A stretch of DNA of 64,000 nucleotides, from NCBI RefSeq assembly GCF_030463565.1, contig NC_134649.1, forward strand, positions 3,917,501 through 3,981,500. Reading direction: 5' to 3'. A program made the translations under genes and the position numbers. The stretch is from Pelecanus crispus (taxonomy: Eukaryota; Chordata; Aves; Pelecaniformes; Pelecanidae). Numbering within the stretch: position 1 is the first letter of the stretch; every line of letters starts with the position of its first letter. A model generated the notes under the pieces. The model saw only the letters and a program-made list of their open reading frames with translations, was not told the DNA's origin and searched no databases. Below are positions 26,701 through 41,700 of this stretch, one piece after another.

Positions 26701-29700
26701 ACGCTAGCTCTTTGGCTGAGCAATTCTGCTAGATGCTGCTGATCTAGAGGTGGGTGACAGAAACCTGTGCTTGCTCCTCAGCTGTTTCAGTGCAAAGCCT
26801 GGTGTTGGCTTCAGTTCAGTGGGGCTGGGCTAAACTGGACTGTGAACTGCTTGTGAACTGCTGGTTTAGGGGTGGGAAGGTGTTCCCTTCTGCTGACTTT
26901 TGGTATGGGGTGGTCACCTCCAGCAGAAGCCAGAGCAGAGCTGGGTCAATAACTGCCAAGAGTTCACCAGTCTATCTGCCAGACGTGAGTTCATCTCCTG
27001 CCTTCTTCTACGTGACTTTGTCAGGTTAGATCATGGAGGGAAAAGTGGAAGCCAAGGTACTGTCAGTTAGGGGATTCTTGTGGTTTTCTGCAGCTGAACC
27101 AAGAGCTACCTCATCCCCGGGAATAACGCAGCATCTCTGCCAAACTGGCAGACCCCAGGAGCAGACTCCTCCACGCACAGGGCAAACGTGCCTCACTGCG
27201 ATCTGCTGCAGCTTCCAGGCTGGGCCCCTGGTGAAGGCAGCTGCAGGTACCTCCAAAGTCAACCAAGAGAGAAATAAGCAATGGAAATTTCCACCCCTGA
27301 CCGCAGGTGTGGAGTTTGTGCCTGGCCGTGCTAGGAAAGGATGCGTGGGGAGCTGCAGTGCTTGCTCATGGACTCCTTCCCATAGAATCACAGAATGATT
27401 TAGGTTGGAAAAGACCTTTAAGATCATCGAGTCCAACCATTAACCTAATGCTGCCTAATGTGCACTAGACCATGTCCACTTCAGAGGAGATATGTGAGAG
27501 AAATTGTCTTCATTTCCTCTTTTGTTTACCTCCTATGGATACACGGAGCAATTTTAACCTGGACTGCAAACCGGTGGCTTTTGCTAGTATTTTGTTGACA
27601 TTGTTGAATTTTTCGTAGGAATTAAACCACCTCTTTCTTCCCATTCTTAAGACTTCCCTGTGGCTGAAGGCTTTCAGACCCACTGAATACCAGACTTGGG
27701 CCAATCTCGGTAGTCTCTAGGCAGTTTACACCAAGCATCATTTGCACAACTTTTTGCATCGCGAGTATGTTTTAAAGTCCCCAGGCCAAGTCTGCTGCCC
27801 TTTCTTACAAGCTCAGCTCTCTGCATCCAACAGTTTTCATTTAATTGCTGCAGGTGGGACAAAGCATTTGAGATTTCTAAGGAGAATAGGTCTTCTGCAC
27901 ACTTCCAGCTTCCTTCGCTGAAGAATCAAAGCTCAGGGGGTGGTGCTTTCTTTCAGTTCCATAGCAGTGCAGGCGTGTGACATGCTCATATTGTCACAAC
28001 TTAACAAAAATGTCATCCTTGTGAACAGGGCAAGCAGAATCTGAGGTACATCCATCAAACACCACTGTTTAGCAAGGCAACTTATTTATTCGGGTGCAAC
28101 TCTAGCTGCAGAGTAGTTTTAACTGACTGATTCATGTCCTCTGCCCTTCAAGAATATCCCATCCAAGATTGAAACTGGGATTCCCCTACAGCTAAACTGG
28201 GCTCCCTGTGTTCAACAGGGAAACTCCTATTTGTGCACTGAAACAGAAATGGCCTTTCCTAGCTTGTTTGTAAGTCCCACAAACTCACTGGCTTTCTGCA
28301 TTCCTCAGCATTGTGCTCAGGAGAGGGGGCAAAAAAAAAAAAAACTAGCAAGACCTGGCATGGCTTGGCAAGGCAGCTCGCAGGGTAATTTTAAACTGTG
28401 GATGGCAGCAAGCCTCCCAAATGGAAAATGTTTAGCTGATACATATCGCCACAGCTGCAATTTCAAAACAGAAGAAGGACAGTTGTGTACATTGGCCTCC
28501 TAACTGAAGCCTGTTCTAACATCTGCCAAAGTATGTTGTGTGTCAACACCCTCACCAGATTCCCAGCCAAAAGGAGGGTGGGAGGGGAGCTACAAACATG
28601 GAACTTTTCATTTATAAAAGCCCTTCCTTTCACCAAAAAAGCCTTATAAAAAGTAGCCTCTATCTAGGTCTCCATTTAATCAGTGGCATGAAAAACAGGG
28701 GAGCTGTAAACTCGCCAACATGCCGAAAGGATGCAGTTCCCCTTTCGGGGAAGAGTTTGGGCATACCTTTCTCCCAGCAAGAAATGAAAGGTTTAGGAAC
28801 AGGTCTCACACCCTGTGTTGATTCATGCAGCAGTGCAGAGATACATGCAGCTATTACACACTTCGCCTCTCCAAGTAACATACTAGCCGATAATAATAAT
28901 TCCTACTACGCCGCCCATCTCTGAGCTCACAGGCTTTTATTCGCCGCCCTGGGAGCAGGTGTGCACTTGTAGTTATTGAGCCACCCTCTAGAAAACACAC
29001 CAAGCCTGCTGGAGTTAGCCACTTCCAATCTAAAATCCACATTATTTCTGATTAATCAAGTTACAAACCAAACGCTAAACCTCCACTCAGACTGGAGAGA
29101 CTCACTGCTCTGGATTCCGGTGCTGAGCAGCCCAGGGTGCAAATTCCAGGCTACCATCACTTTGGTGCATGGTGCTTAATATCACTTTTCTCCCCGATAA
29201 CAGACTGCGCCTACTTGCAAAACGAACACCATTCACCTTCTCTCTCCACCCCTACCCTGGTCCATGTGAGTGTTTTGGGGCAGGACAGTCCTTGGTTTGT
29301 TGTTTTGAATGAAGTTCAGCACAATGATGCTCTGAACTCAGCTGGGGTCGTATTATAGGAATAAACACTAAGTGACTGGAGTGAAAGAATAAGCAACAAT
29401 GACAACAATGACTAAACAATCTCCATTTATTTAAACAAAATGGAGATGGGGGAATGCAGAGAAGTTCATATTTTTGCCTGTGTGCATTCTTATGGAAATG
29501 AATACGTTCTGTCCCTCACAACCTCTCAGGTTTGCATGGGGAGATTTCATAAAATCTCTGATGCCAATAAAACCACATTTAAATTAGACTGTAAGTCAAA
29601 GTGCAATGCCTCAGAGTGACAACAGAAGCATCCTAGCCCATAAAGATGCTAAAACGGATAGCATGTAAGTAGGAACTAAGGAGAACTTCCAAAGATATGT

Positions 29701-32700
29701 AGTGATGATGAAGCTACATAGGAAGTAAGTCAAGCATGTACTTGCATACAGTCAGTGCTCAGAAGGATGTATAATTTCTTTGCAACACCAGCCTGGTTGT
29801 TAGGTTCTGGATCTAACCAGATGCTGTGCAGGTTGCTAAAGATGTAGAGTTTTATGCATTCTGCAAAATAAATCTTTTCTCCTAGGAACTGTTTGGCTGC
29901 AAGTAACTTTGCACTGGAGTTTCTCAGATCAATGGTTCCAACTCCAGGAACTGTCTCAGTACATGGCTCGGTATCACTGATTTCACTGGAACTTAGGCAA
30001 AGCTACAGCATGTGCAGCTGGGACAGGGACACTTCCTCCCCCAGAGCACATGGGGGAACCACAGGGAATGGTCATTCTCCACTGCTCAGGGAGTACTGGA
30101 AGAAAGAAAATGATAAGGCAGGAAAAATATCAAGCGGAAAAAATTGACTCACAGGAAGACCCTTTCCCCGCCGCAAGAAGAAAGTCTACAAGACAGTAGC
30201 GTTCCTCTTTACACGCTGTAGACCATTCACAGCTATAGGTCATTTCTCCCAGCTGCCAAAGAGCTAAATCTCAGAGCCTTTCATCTGCTCTGGGCGCAGC
30301 TGCCTGGGAACTCATTTTGCAGTCTGCAGACTTGAGGGTGATGAGAAAGGCAATCCTACCTTCTTACCCGGGGAGTGGATTAAAATGAAACGGTTTTTCT
30401 TTTTTAGTAGCGCACGCAGTTCCTGGCACTTGTCATAACTCTCCAGTTCCACTGTTTCTATGCACTTCTGTTCATCCTGCAGAGAGGGAATGAAACATTA
30501 TTATGAATAGGAGGCACTGAAATCAATCATATACCATCAAACTCTGCATGTCTTCCCCTTGCATCTGTGTAAAAGCTCCTCTGCCTTAAAAATAACCTGC
30601 GTGCAGACAGCAAGCCCCCATAAATCAGGCTGGCACCTCACTAAGAAAACACCCTAGTCTTTAAGCTACAGGCTGATTTGTGGCTAGTGGTCCACAGTGG
30701 CTGAGCAAATAACATGTTGTGGGCAGTAACATCAGCCTCTGCCATCTCTGTTGGCCTCATCCAGGGATCTGCAGCCAGAAACAAGGTGGGAAAGTCTTTG
30801 CCCATCATCCTGCCCCAGCCACAGGCTGAGAATGTGCTGTCAGTCCTGGCATAGGACGGAGGAATAACATGATGCACTTTTACAAACCTTCCTGGCATGC
30901 GTGATCTCAGAGCGCTCCCCAGGCTTCCCCTTAGCTTGGCGACACTGCCTCCTCCCCACAATGAACGCAGGAGACGTTATTCTGCTTTTTCACAGGGAAG
31001 GCGACGCAAGCATCATGATGGTCCAAGATAAGAGGCGAGCCCTGCCGCCATGCCAGCAAGGTCAGCGGGAGGCACGTGCGACTGGGACACCTCTTAGAGC
31101 CACGCTCTGAGCTGTCAAAATGCTTAGGATTGGAAATACGGTCCCGTACAGCCAGCAAAACTGTCAAAGCCAGCGTCTCAGTGGGGAATATTTCTCTCTG
31201 GTGTATCTCCACTGATGACTGCTGGCTGTGATCTTGGCTCATTTTTCCCAGTAACGTAACTAAAATTCCACACGTGGTGCGTGGCTCAGTTCAGCTGCAG
31301 AGCACCATCCCTAATAGGAATTGCAGCGTAACGCTGGGCAGATAATATTCTTCATGTCTCAGTAGCCCAGAAGAGACCAAAGCTCTCTTTTCCTAAGTAT
31401 CACACAAATAAGCACTGAGAATGGCAGAGCAGTTCTTGCTGGGAAAGTGCTGCAGTCAGCATGCCTCATCAACCTCTCTATTACCATCCTAAATTAAAAC
31501 CGCTGGCCATGACCATCCCCAGCACAGGCTCCGCTCCCAAGGCAGCTCCTCGTACCCGTATGAGTTTGTATTTAGCAATTCCTGTAGCGGAGAAGGGGTG
31601 TGGGCTGAGGAAATGTGTCGTAGCCAGGAAGCCGCTGCGTGGCTGGAGGCAGGGAATGGCGAGTTCAGAGGGAAGTGGGCTGCGGGGAACTTCCTCCCTT
31701 TACCACTTGACATCTAAGTTGCTGTGCAGAGCTCAAGCTGTGTTTAGGGGTTTTTTAACCCTCCTGTCTGGGGATGGGGGCCTGGCAGGGCCGATGCCGG
31801 TATGCAGAGCAAGTCCTGAGCTACTGAGGGATGTCTGGATCTAATTTAGGTTTATTATTTTAATGACATTACTGTTTATTTCATTCAACACTGAGTAGGT
31901 GAATGCGACCAGAGAACTGGGAAAATGTATACTAGGAGGAGGAGAGGAATCCTGCCCAAACCTTAAATCTAGCAGATAAAATCCTGCTGACGTTCCGAGC
32001 TCTTTGAAGGCACAAGGCTCCTGCTGCAATCCTGGCATTGCAATGTCACTGAAAAAGGACAGGGATGGAAATAATAACCCCTCAGCGGCCAACAAATGAC
32101 AGAGAAGGGTGAGGTCAGGAATACATGCCTCGGGGATGGGTGATCTCATCCTGGCCTTTGGTGGACGACCGCCCATATCACAGCACTGCCTGACGGCCGG
32201 TGCGGTTACCAGCTCCGACGTGAAGGTTTGCTGGGCTCCGGACGTAGGCGGCTTGGCAGCGCTCTGACCAGAGACCAGCGTGAAGACTCCTGCCCACCCT
32301 CCCCGCTCCTGAGAGCGGCTCTGTCCCCAGCAGAGCCCAGTGGCTCCATGTCACCCTCCTTGTCCACGCCATCCTTCCTGCCTCTTGGAGGGGTCTTCCC
32401 TCCGATCCCGTCCAAGCCATCCTCCACTTCCTAAGAACAGGGGAGCAGCAAGCTTGGGGACAAGGAGGACTTGGCAGGGTGGAGAGCTGTGTTTATGCCA
32501 TGACATTGCCTTTTGGCATCCAGCTGCCCCTCTCCTCCCTGGGGGACCCTGGCCTGCCCAAGGAACAAGGGCAGTGAGGATGGGGACGTGCAGGACCCTG
32601 CCTCCCAGGGGCACTGGCTTGACTGTGCAAGCTATGGCTCCTTCATCTCAGAGACCTGAACTTCTTAAGTAAGTCATCCTCTTCAGGGAGGGCGGGGAAG

Positions 32701-35700
32701 AAAGCAGCCAGAGAAATAAGAAAACTCCATGTCTGAGGGCAAAGGAAAAGCATCTGAGTTCAGGGAGCGCCAGAATGGGGCTTTTGTTTCTGTTTTACCC
32801 TTGGCACGTGGCCATCCCCTCTCTGTGAGCCTACCTGGGTCACAAAGACATCCTTTATGTTTGTCCTGCACCACTAAGATAAAGAGACCCGACCCTGCCG
32901 CAGGTCTCCAGGTCCCTTCAACCTCCTGGGACCTGGAGGATACTCAGCATCACGCAGAGACAAGCTCGCTTCCAGAGTCCTGCCCTGACACACAGGTCTC
33001 AAACACGTGTTCTGGACAAGCTCCCTCTCCATTTGGTCTCGAGCGTCCCAAAGAAGTTAAAGCAATCCTCTTACATCGTCCTGAGACGCAAGGTCGAGTC
33101 CTCGCTCAGTGGTCGCGCCTCCCTGCAGCACACAGCGCACACGGTTGTCCCACGGCACTGCATTTGCTGCCAATCAAGGCAGGGAATTCCCTTCAGACCA
33201 TCTTTCTCCTTTCCTCTACAGATTTTAGGGCTTGTTTTTTAAATCGCTTTCATGCTTGCTGTAAGGGAGAATCAATAAGATGCTTAAAATCCTGGTACAA
33301 AAAACCCTACATTCATGATTTAATGCAGAAAACCAATTCCATCAGCTATTTGTGGAGCAGACGCCGTGACTTCAACATGTATGTGTCTGTAAGCTTGGCC
33401 CTTAGAAAGAAAATTACTAAACACCTAAGCGTATTAATGCATGTGCTTAACCAAAGAATCACACTTGGCAAACAATTTCCTTAACCAAAAGTTGATAAAA
33501 AGGGGAAAAAAGACCCACTGAATTTTTTATTTATGTGAAGGTAAAATTTCCAGCAAAGACCTCTTCACTGACACACATTCATGGGCTGTGACCCTCAGTG
33601 TACACCATCTAGACTGCCTGAAATGATAATTTACTTCTCCATCTGAGGATCTCAAAGCATTTTAACAAATCACTTTGGAGTATACACTGCTATCACTTTA
33701 CCAGGGGCAAAATGCAGACGTTAACTGCACGACTGTTAAATGCTGAGTGGATCCTCTGGTCTCTAGAAGACTCTTTGCCTAGTAGGTTTTTTCCCTGTCA
33801 AATAATACACTTAAACCCCTCAAAACAACAAATAACAACTAGCTGCACTGTTTAGGGAAAAGAAACCAAACCCAAGACTGATGCTTTCTAATGCGTGGAG
33901 TAATGACATTGATCTGTGTAGCCTCTCTGCATAGGATTGCCTGTTCTTCAGATGCTCTCCACAGTTCTGCAAGGCTTCATTTTTATTCTTGCAAGAATAT
34001 GCAAGAGAGAGAGAGAAGACAAGAAACTCCGTTAGAAAATAACCTGCCTGCTTGGTTCTTAGTTTATGTGAGGGTACAGATGTGGGGTGCTGTAGACAGA
34101 GGCACAGCAGATAACAAGAAATCCATTTCCCTTCATTTCAGATCTGCTGAAAGAAACCTGAAGCCGGGCGGGATGACTTGCACCCCCATCTGCTCCAGGT
34201 AATACAATAGCCATTTGCAATTTGCCTTCGGGAGGTAGCTCCGCTTTAAACCAAACCCAAAGCCTGACTAACAGATGCAATACGGGAAAAACACTCCCAG
34301 GGCAGGTCAGGAGCACATTCCAGGAGACTGCTATTGATGATGATAAATACAGTATTTGTGTTCCGCTCAGACTGTACTTTGCAGTGACACAGTACAAAGT
34401 TACTGCCTGCATCTTGTGTTGGCCATCCCCTCTGCTCATTTGCCACACAGAAAACTCGGCTGCAAGTGCAGCCAGCCTCATGCAATGGCATAAACATGTG
34501 TGCCTGCATATGAAACAACTGCTAAAGGCAATATTAGCACCTCTTCGCGAAGGGCTCCAGCACATGAGGGCCTGATAAAACCACAATGCGTCCAAGTCAC
34601 TATCTCAGTTCCTGGAAATCTGATGGGCTCAGACCAGCTGAAATACTCAGCCTCTAAACCTGCCCTCCCACATGGAAACTGCCCTCCCTCCCACGTAGGT
34701 CTAACTTCGGATACATACGAAAAGATATTTGTATTTCTGTTACCTGAGGCTTTACTTCCTTTCTTTCTCCAGGGCCCCAATTCAGCAAGCACCGAACAAC
34801 CCCACTTAAAAATATTTCAGCCTGAGGATGGTCTGGGATGCTGTGTCTGTCCCCAGGGTCACACAGAGCAGGGCAGGTATGTGGAGAAGGGCCAGTGGGG
34901 AAGATGGCAGCTGGAGCTCCAGAAATAAAAGCCACCGTAGCACGCTGCTCCGCAGACTCTCCTTTGACATTGGGCATGGCCCTTCTCATCTCAAAAACTC
35001 AGTTCCCCAATTGTAAGATGGAGACAGCAACACTGCCCTAACTCACGTTAAAGGAAGATAAATACAGTAATAAACATGAACTGCCTCAATTCTGTGGCAA
35101 CAGGACCCCTCCTGAGTGCAGAAAATTGCCATTTCCTTTAGTTCCTCTGTAGTAAGTCTGCACAATCACATACTATCCTATTGTGCTACCAGATAATTCT
35201 GTAGCAATTTCCTCTCCTAAGACATTTGACTTCACTGTAAGCCAGTTTAATAGCCTATAGATATTAACATGATCCCTTATTTACAATAATGGGACCTTGT
35301 AGCTACTGTAGCTTACAGATGCAATTTATTACAGGATGTTACCACAATCCGCAGGCTACCAGAAAACATTATGCCTGGTTGTTACAAACGCCATTTTCCT
35401 TGTTGAGATAATAAAATAACCCTTTAAATGATTGGGATTTTTCCTTCTTCTGAACGTCTGTGAAAATTAATCTTACTTTAAAAGCCTCTTTTCCCCTTGT
35501 GGTAATGAGAGCCTCCATATATCTTGGTTTTAAAGGCATGCCCTTTAAAAAACCCTACGTCATGTTTATAGATTTTGAATCTGCGAGTTCCTGGAGCTTC
35601 AGCCGGAGTCAACAGGTGTCCGGGGCACTGGGAAGCAATCTGCAGAGAGTCAACCGTTTGCAGGACCAGGCTGCATCTCTCTGCGTAAGAGAAACCCCCA

Positions 35701-38700
35701 CCGCTTTGCCTGCCTTCCAAGCTGCTCATCACCTGACATTAACTTCTCACTTCGTTATTCTTGCGCTCTTCATCACGTTTCAAAACTAAGAACGAACACC
35801 TCCGGAAAGCTTTGGGATTCAGGAAGAGCAGAAGGGTTCAGTGTATGGGAGGAGGTAATACCCTTTAACCTAAACTGTTTTAAAACAAATCTTTATTAGG
35901 CAATGGTATGTTTTTTAAAAAAAGAGAACCAAACTCATTTGTCAGTCCTGTTGTTCCTAAAACCATTGCACCAAAGCAGCCACTGAAACATTTCCCCATT
36001 CTTCTTCCCTTGACACACTGCACAGAAGCTTTCTCTCAAACCTCTCTGGGTTGTAGCTTGTGCTCTGCGCTGTAGTTTCTGACTTTTGGGGCAAACTCTG
36101 CTCTTGCAGAAGCCCCTTCCAGCCCAGGAACCGAGGGCCTGACTCGGGAAAGAGCTATCTTTGCAGCCCAGCAGAACCAGCCCAGCACTTTCCATTCTTC
36201 TCGCATGAAGATGCAGGACAGATTTGGCTTGGCTCTTATTTCTCATTTGATTGGAAACAGCTCTAAATGAGGCCATGAACTTAAGGCACGCAATTTATCT
36301 AGGGAAGTCCAGGACAAGGCTCCCAAGGGTCCTTTGCTCAGTACTGGCTCAAGTAAACGGAAAGGACGAGCCAAATCCAGACTGTGTCCCTGCTTAAGGA
36401 GGATAGCGAGCACTCACAACCTCACCCTGCATCCATCGGTGGCTAAATGAAACCCTGAAGAGCCTGGCTAGCAACAATTTGAGCTGCTTGAGGGGTGCCA
36501 AACAGCTGCAAGGTTGCCTGCCGTTCCCTCCAGCAGCAGGTGGGAAGTCAGCCTGCTACAATCCAGTTTTATCCTTTAAACGCCAAAAACGCATAGCGCA
36601 TATCCTGCTTCCGCCCAAAGCTTTGCTCTGTTCACCTTCTCACAGGATGTCCTGCCCCCGTTTTTTTTTTTTTTGGCAATGGCACTGTCAAAATATTTAC
36701 TGGTTAAAATATTTGTAATATATAATATACTCTAAAATGCAGCTGCTGTCTCTTCTTTATAGCATTTACCCTTGCTGGAGATAACTGGAGAAGCTCTTTT
36801 GAAAGGAATGGGCTGGAGGGAAGAGTGAAAAACACAGGAACGTGTGTCACCAAGGGCCTGATCCTGCCCCTCATGCAAGGCCGTTAGCTGTGACCATACC
36901 TCATCCTCATAGACCACGAGCTGCGTTTTCTGTAGCTGGATATAACGATCCTTCCACAATCCCAGGAACCCCCCACTGCTTTTCTTAATCCAGCCGTACT
37001 TCTCTGCGGTCGGAGCAGACTTTGGTTTCTCTGAGACCTCCTCCTTTGTATCCTGCAAGGACAGAAGGGAGAAGGTATTACGTCAAAAGCACTTCCCATC
37101 CATTTAATGAAGGTTATCAGAAAGCCCGCCCAGACAAGACCTCAGCACCCACCACACGTGGTCCCTCCCCACCACATCACAAGGGAAAAGCCTGGCATCT
37201 TCCAGAGGAAAACTCAACCAGCTCCCATCCCAGAGCTGCCACAGGACTGGGGAGCGGACACGGACGCTGGCCACCCCCGGGGACACAGCTGGGCTGGCAG
37301 CAGGTCCACCTTGCTCCTCTGCTTCCCCGGCAGCTCTGCTCCCCTCTCTGTGGAGGCACTCCCTGCTCGCTGTGCACCAAGTGCTCCTTGAAAACGAGCA
37401 CCCTCCTCTCCGCTTTGCTCCTCCAGCTCTCTGATGAATCCCAGCGGGACGGATCCTACTGGCAACGCTCATATCGTGTTCAAAAAACGGGTATATGTGG
37501 CACCTGGGGACATGGTTTAGTCTAGTCTACCCTTGATTGGCTTAGAGTAGACTTGGTAGTGTAGGTTAATGGTTGGACTGGATGATCTTAAAGGTCTTTT
37601 CCAACCTAAACGATTCTATGATTCTATGATTCTACGTTTTAGCCCATGGCCACTTCTGCAAGCTTCTCCTCTAGGTCTTTACGTTTGGCCATCGCCCCCA
37701 AACCAACTCCCATGGGCAAATCCACCGCATGAGGGCCAGGAATTCATCACATCTGCACTAAAATGTTCCCTGCAGGCTCCTGCGTGGTCTGTAGGCAGAG
37801 GAAAGGACCGGCAGAGAAGGCAGCAGCAAGAGTGGGGTTTCTTTTTGTCCTGCCTTCAGCTCCTTGCTGTTTGTCACAGCCTGCTCTCACCCACTCGCAG
37901 CAGCAGCACGGGGAGCCCCAGCATCCTGCACTGGGAGGCTGCTGACTTTCCAGGCCTGGTAAAAACCCAGAAGATGTGTAACTTCCCTGCTTTGAAAAAA
38001 AACCATCAGAAATATCCAATATCGATATTCAAACGGAGACAGGAAACCTAAGATGGGGAGCGGGGGCAGCCAGGCTTATTAGCTGACTGCCTTCACCAGC
38101 AGACTCGGTTAAAGATGAGAGTTTTCCTCCCCTCCGGTGTGCTGGAAGAGCCTTTGCAAAGGCAGGATCCCCATTTGCCTCCCTCGGAGCACCCCGCTGC
38201 TCCCAACACCCACGGACCCCTCAATAAGCCTCCTTCCCTGGAGTGAGGGGAATCCCTCGCTGAGCCAAATCCCCTTACACAAACACCTCGCCAACCTTGT
38301 GACTTGGAAGGAGAGGCCAACCCCAAATCCTCCAGCACCCTCCCAGGAGCCCCACTGTCCCCCCAGACTCAGTTTCCTCCACGTCCCTGTCCGTAGTAGC
38401 AGCAATCCCGCCGCAGAAAGGCAGCGCATTCGCACAAACCAAGGACGCATGACAAAGGCAGAGCCCCAGCCGTCCCCAAGTGGCTCTTGCTAGCTGCTGA
38501 ATGAAACCTTTTCTCGTAGGAAAAAGAAAAACCCAAACAAAATAAACCGGAGCGACTAGAGCTCAGACATCATAACATTAGGAAATCCCACATGCATGGA
38601 AAGAAGTCAGAAATGGACACTCCCGTGGCCAGAAGGGAGTGAGGACAGCGCGACTGAGCACGGACGAGCTCCAAAAATTCGGAGGAGAGCCTTGCTAACA

Positions 38701-41700
38701 AATCTGTTTTCATGTACCAGACTCCCAACGAACACACCCTTGGACAGCAGCTGCTAGCAGGGTGAGCTGTGACTCTAAAGAGGGAACTCGCACCCATAAA
38801 AAGAGGAAAAACAGATTAAATATGCACCCGTATTTATCCTGATCCCCGCTAAGGTCAGGAAGAGGCTTGGCTTTGCAGGCAGGCTCAGGTGCAGACGGAG
38901 CACAAGAAACTCAAATAAACTGTGTGTCACCTAAAAGAAAATTAGGCGGAAATCTGTAACATCCTTGGTGCCCTTTGAAGAAGTTATTTTGATTGTACTG
39001 AGCTGTGTTTGAAACGGCCACAACACAGGATGACAAAGCATGAAAAAGTTTTCCGGGAAACGAGGGGTACTGCGTGGTTTTTTTTTTTTTAAACTTGACT
39101 TTTTAGGTTGCCAGGAAGTTGTATTCAGTTGAGATCTGCGACTTCAGCAAACATCAATTGCTGCACAAATATAGACCTGCTGGGTTCCTGATCGAGCACC
39201 CTTTTGATGTCATTTTTAGATAATTGGGCACGGACTTTAACCTCCCTCGTAGCAGTTTTGTATGGATGTAGCTGTACAAAGAGTTTACTTGAGTGACTCC
39301 AGACCAACAGCTGCCAAAATGTTTTCACTCCTTAAGTTTTTTTTGCTTTGCAGATGAATTTTTCCCTGCTTTTTTTTGCCACCTGGCAGAAAGGCTATCT
39401 GAAATCACATGGCAAATATGTCTATCCGCGGCCTCTCCTGATGCCCTGCAGAGTGAAAACTACCCTGTCTCCTCTGGTTTTAAAATAAAAGTACTCCCTG
39501 CGAAGACACAGCACTTAACATCGACCTCTGAAAAAACAACCTGCCCCAGTAACGGGTTTTGTCGGAGTTCGGGCTCATGCCTGCGCTTCTGTGCGAGGCA
39601 GAGCTGCAAAGCTCGGGCAGAGCTCGCCCGGCAGCCTGGCTGCCTGCTCCCTGCGGGCTGGCCAGCTCGCCAGCCTTCCGGGGACGGTACCTCCTCTCCG
39701 CGGCACTGCAGGGTGGCCTCGCAGCTCACCCTCTCCCCAGGCCACGCGGGAGCCCTGGTTGGAGCCACCCGCCTGGAAGGAGCCGTGCATGGGTTCCCTC
39801 CACACCACGCAGGACCTCCCGGCACCCGGGAGCACCCGCAGAGAGGGTCCGTGACTCCGAGCCCCCGCCTGCCCCAGCCAAGCATCCCAGGAGAGGGAAG
39901 GCGAGGTGAGACGGAGAACGCTTGTCTCGGCCGATGACAGCAGCCACGAGCAAAGGGCTCTGCCCCCCGCACTGCGCAGGAGTCACCCGAGCCCGAGCTG
40001 CCCGCTGCCTCCTCCAGTCCCCGCTACCAGACAGATGTGACGGGTGCGATCCTGCGCTCTGTGGGTGCTGGGGGCTGCTGAGCTGCCTGGGCTCTGGGTC
40101 AGCAGCTCCCCCCGCGCACGCACACAGCACGTCGCAAGATGGGGATGCAGTTGCTGTAATCCCTCGTCTGCAGGTTAAGGGCGTAAAAAACCCAGATGAT
40201 GCAACTTGATCGTTTGTTCCTGCAAAAGCAAGAAGAGTCTCGGAGACAGTGCCTGACATTTTTTGTGAATTATTTTTATGGCCAGTTCATGTCACCCCTG
40301 CCACGAGTCGGCGAGGGGAGGTTGGCCAGGGAAGGGCACCGAGAGCAGGGCTTTGTGTCTGTCCTGTGCTCTCTGCCTGCGATTCCACAACTAGAACTGG
40401 AGCACGGCACAAAGAGATGAGCTGCTGTTGTTAATTCAGCTTTATGTGGGTATTCCTTCTGCAAGCAATACTAAGATATCCTTTCCGGGATGTTCTTGGG
40501 CTGGATTCATTCCTGATGCTGGTGTAAATCCATGAGAAGAAACCCACTGACATCAGCCAAGCGAGCCGGCATAAACGAGGGAAGAACTGAGTTATCCTGT
40601 TGCTGGCTCATGCCAAAGGCATCGCTCCCAAAATCAATCCATACAAGTCATTTTTGGAATTTATATCCCAGTGGCATTAGAAGTGAAACATGAGTTTCAT
40701 TATTCCAGACTGGTTTAGACTCACATTTCACAGCTCAGCAGAGATGCCAAATTAGGGGGGACAGGATGGCTTTTTATTTAATAATTAAGTGGTTATTTCT
40801 CCCTGCCCCTGTATTTTAAGGGCCCACAAACCCACATACTTTTCATGTCTTGAACTAAAAAAAACCCCAACAGTTGAATCGTGGTGGTGCTTTTACAAGT
40901 TACATATAGCGCACAGAAGCATCTTACCCGGTCACAGTAACTTCATTTAAAGCAAGCAACTCATTTATTGCATATTCCTCTCTAGCAAAGCGCTGATGAA
41001 CACCTCCCAGGAGACAACCGGCATCTCCACACCTCCGCTCTTTTTCTCCCTTTCCACGTTATCTTCCAAGCCCGGCTGTTAGCACTTCCACTTCTCCCTG
41101 ACCCGCAGGAGCAAAACTGTCTCACTGGAAATAAACTGCTCAGATCCACGTGAAACTTGGGAAACTGCATCTGACGCCCTCTCCTGAATGCAATCACCGG
41201 AGGATTCATTTACGGCTAACGAAGAGCGTCCAGTGAGCCGGCTGGTCGGCGCTGGGGAGGCAGCGGGGCAGCCAGAGCCCTGCCAGCCCTCCTCGCTCCC
41301 GAACCCCCGGGGCCATCACGAAGCCCCTTTGGCCGGCGGGCGCCTGGTGAGCACGGACACCAGCTGGAAGCGATTTCTCTGCCGTGGATTAATTTCATGG
41401 ATGCTGGCAGATAATAACAACTCAGTCGCTACCAACTTGGGCTGCTTTGCCATCTCCCTGCTGTCTTAAAAAAATCCTCTCATTCTTGCCACAAAATGTT
41501 GGGAGATGAAATAAGGTGGGGTGGGAGGGGATGGGACAAGCCACAGCTGCTGGCATCGCATGCACCAGAGCCTGAAATCCTCCGGCAGTCCGCCCTACCA
41601 GGAGCTTTCAGCAAAACCTCATTTAAGGAAAGAAAGCAGGAATTAATTGGGCGGCCAGATGAGGGGAGAAAACGACCTGTTTAACTCACTAACAAATTTG

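Larger units (their letters stand above)
22943..30359 (-). other. PLEKHO2: PLEKHO2 intron 3
   Basis: GT-AG intron of about 7.4 kb, the longest. It contains a weak MIR3-like relic (24235-24350), a copy of a 37-bp motif shared with intron 5 (24786-24825), a CR1 3' tail (27381-27479) and a poly-A run near 28331-28344. The remainder shows no gene. Confidence 0.85.
30477..36899 (-). other. PLEKHO2: PLEKHO2 intron 2
   Basis: GT-AG intron of about 6.4 kb containing two MIR-like relics (33641-33722 and 34993-35080) and a poly-T run near 36661-36675. No additional exon is recognisable. Confidence 0.85.
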
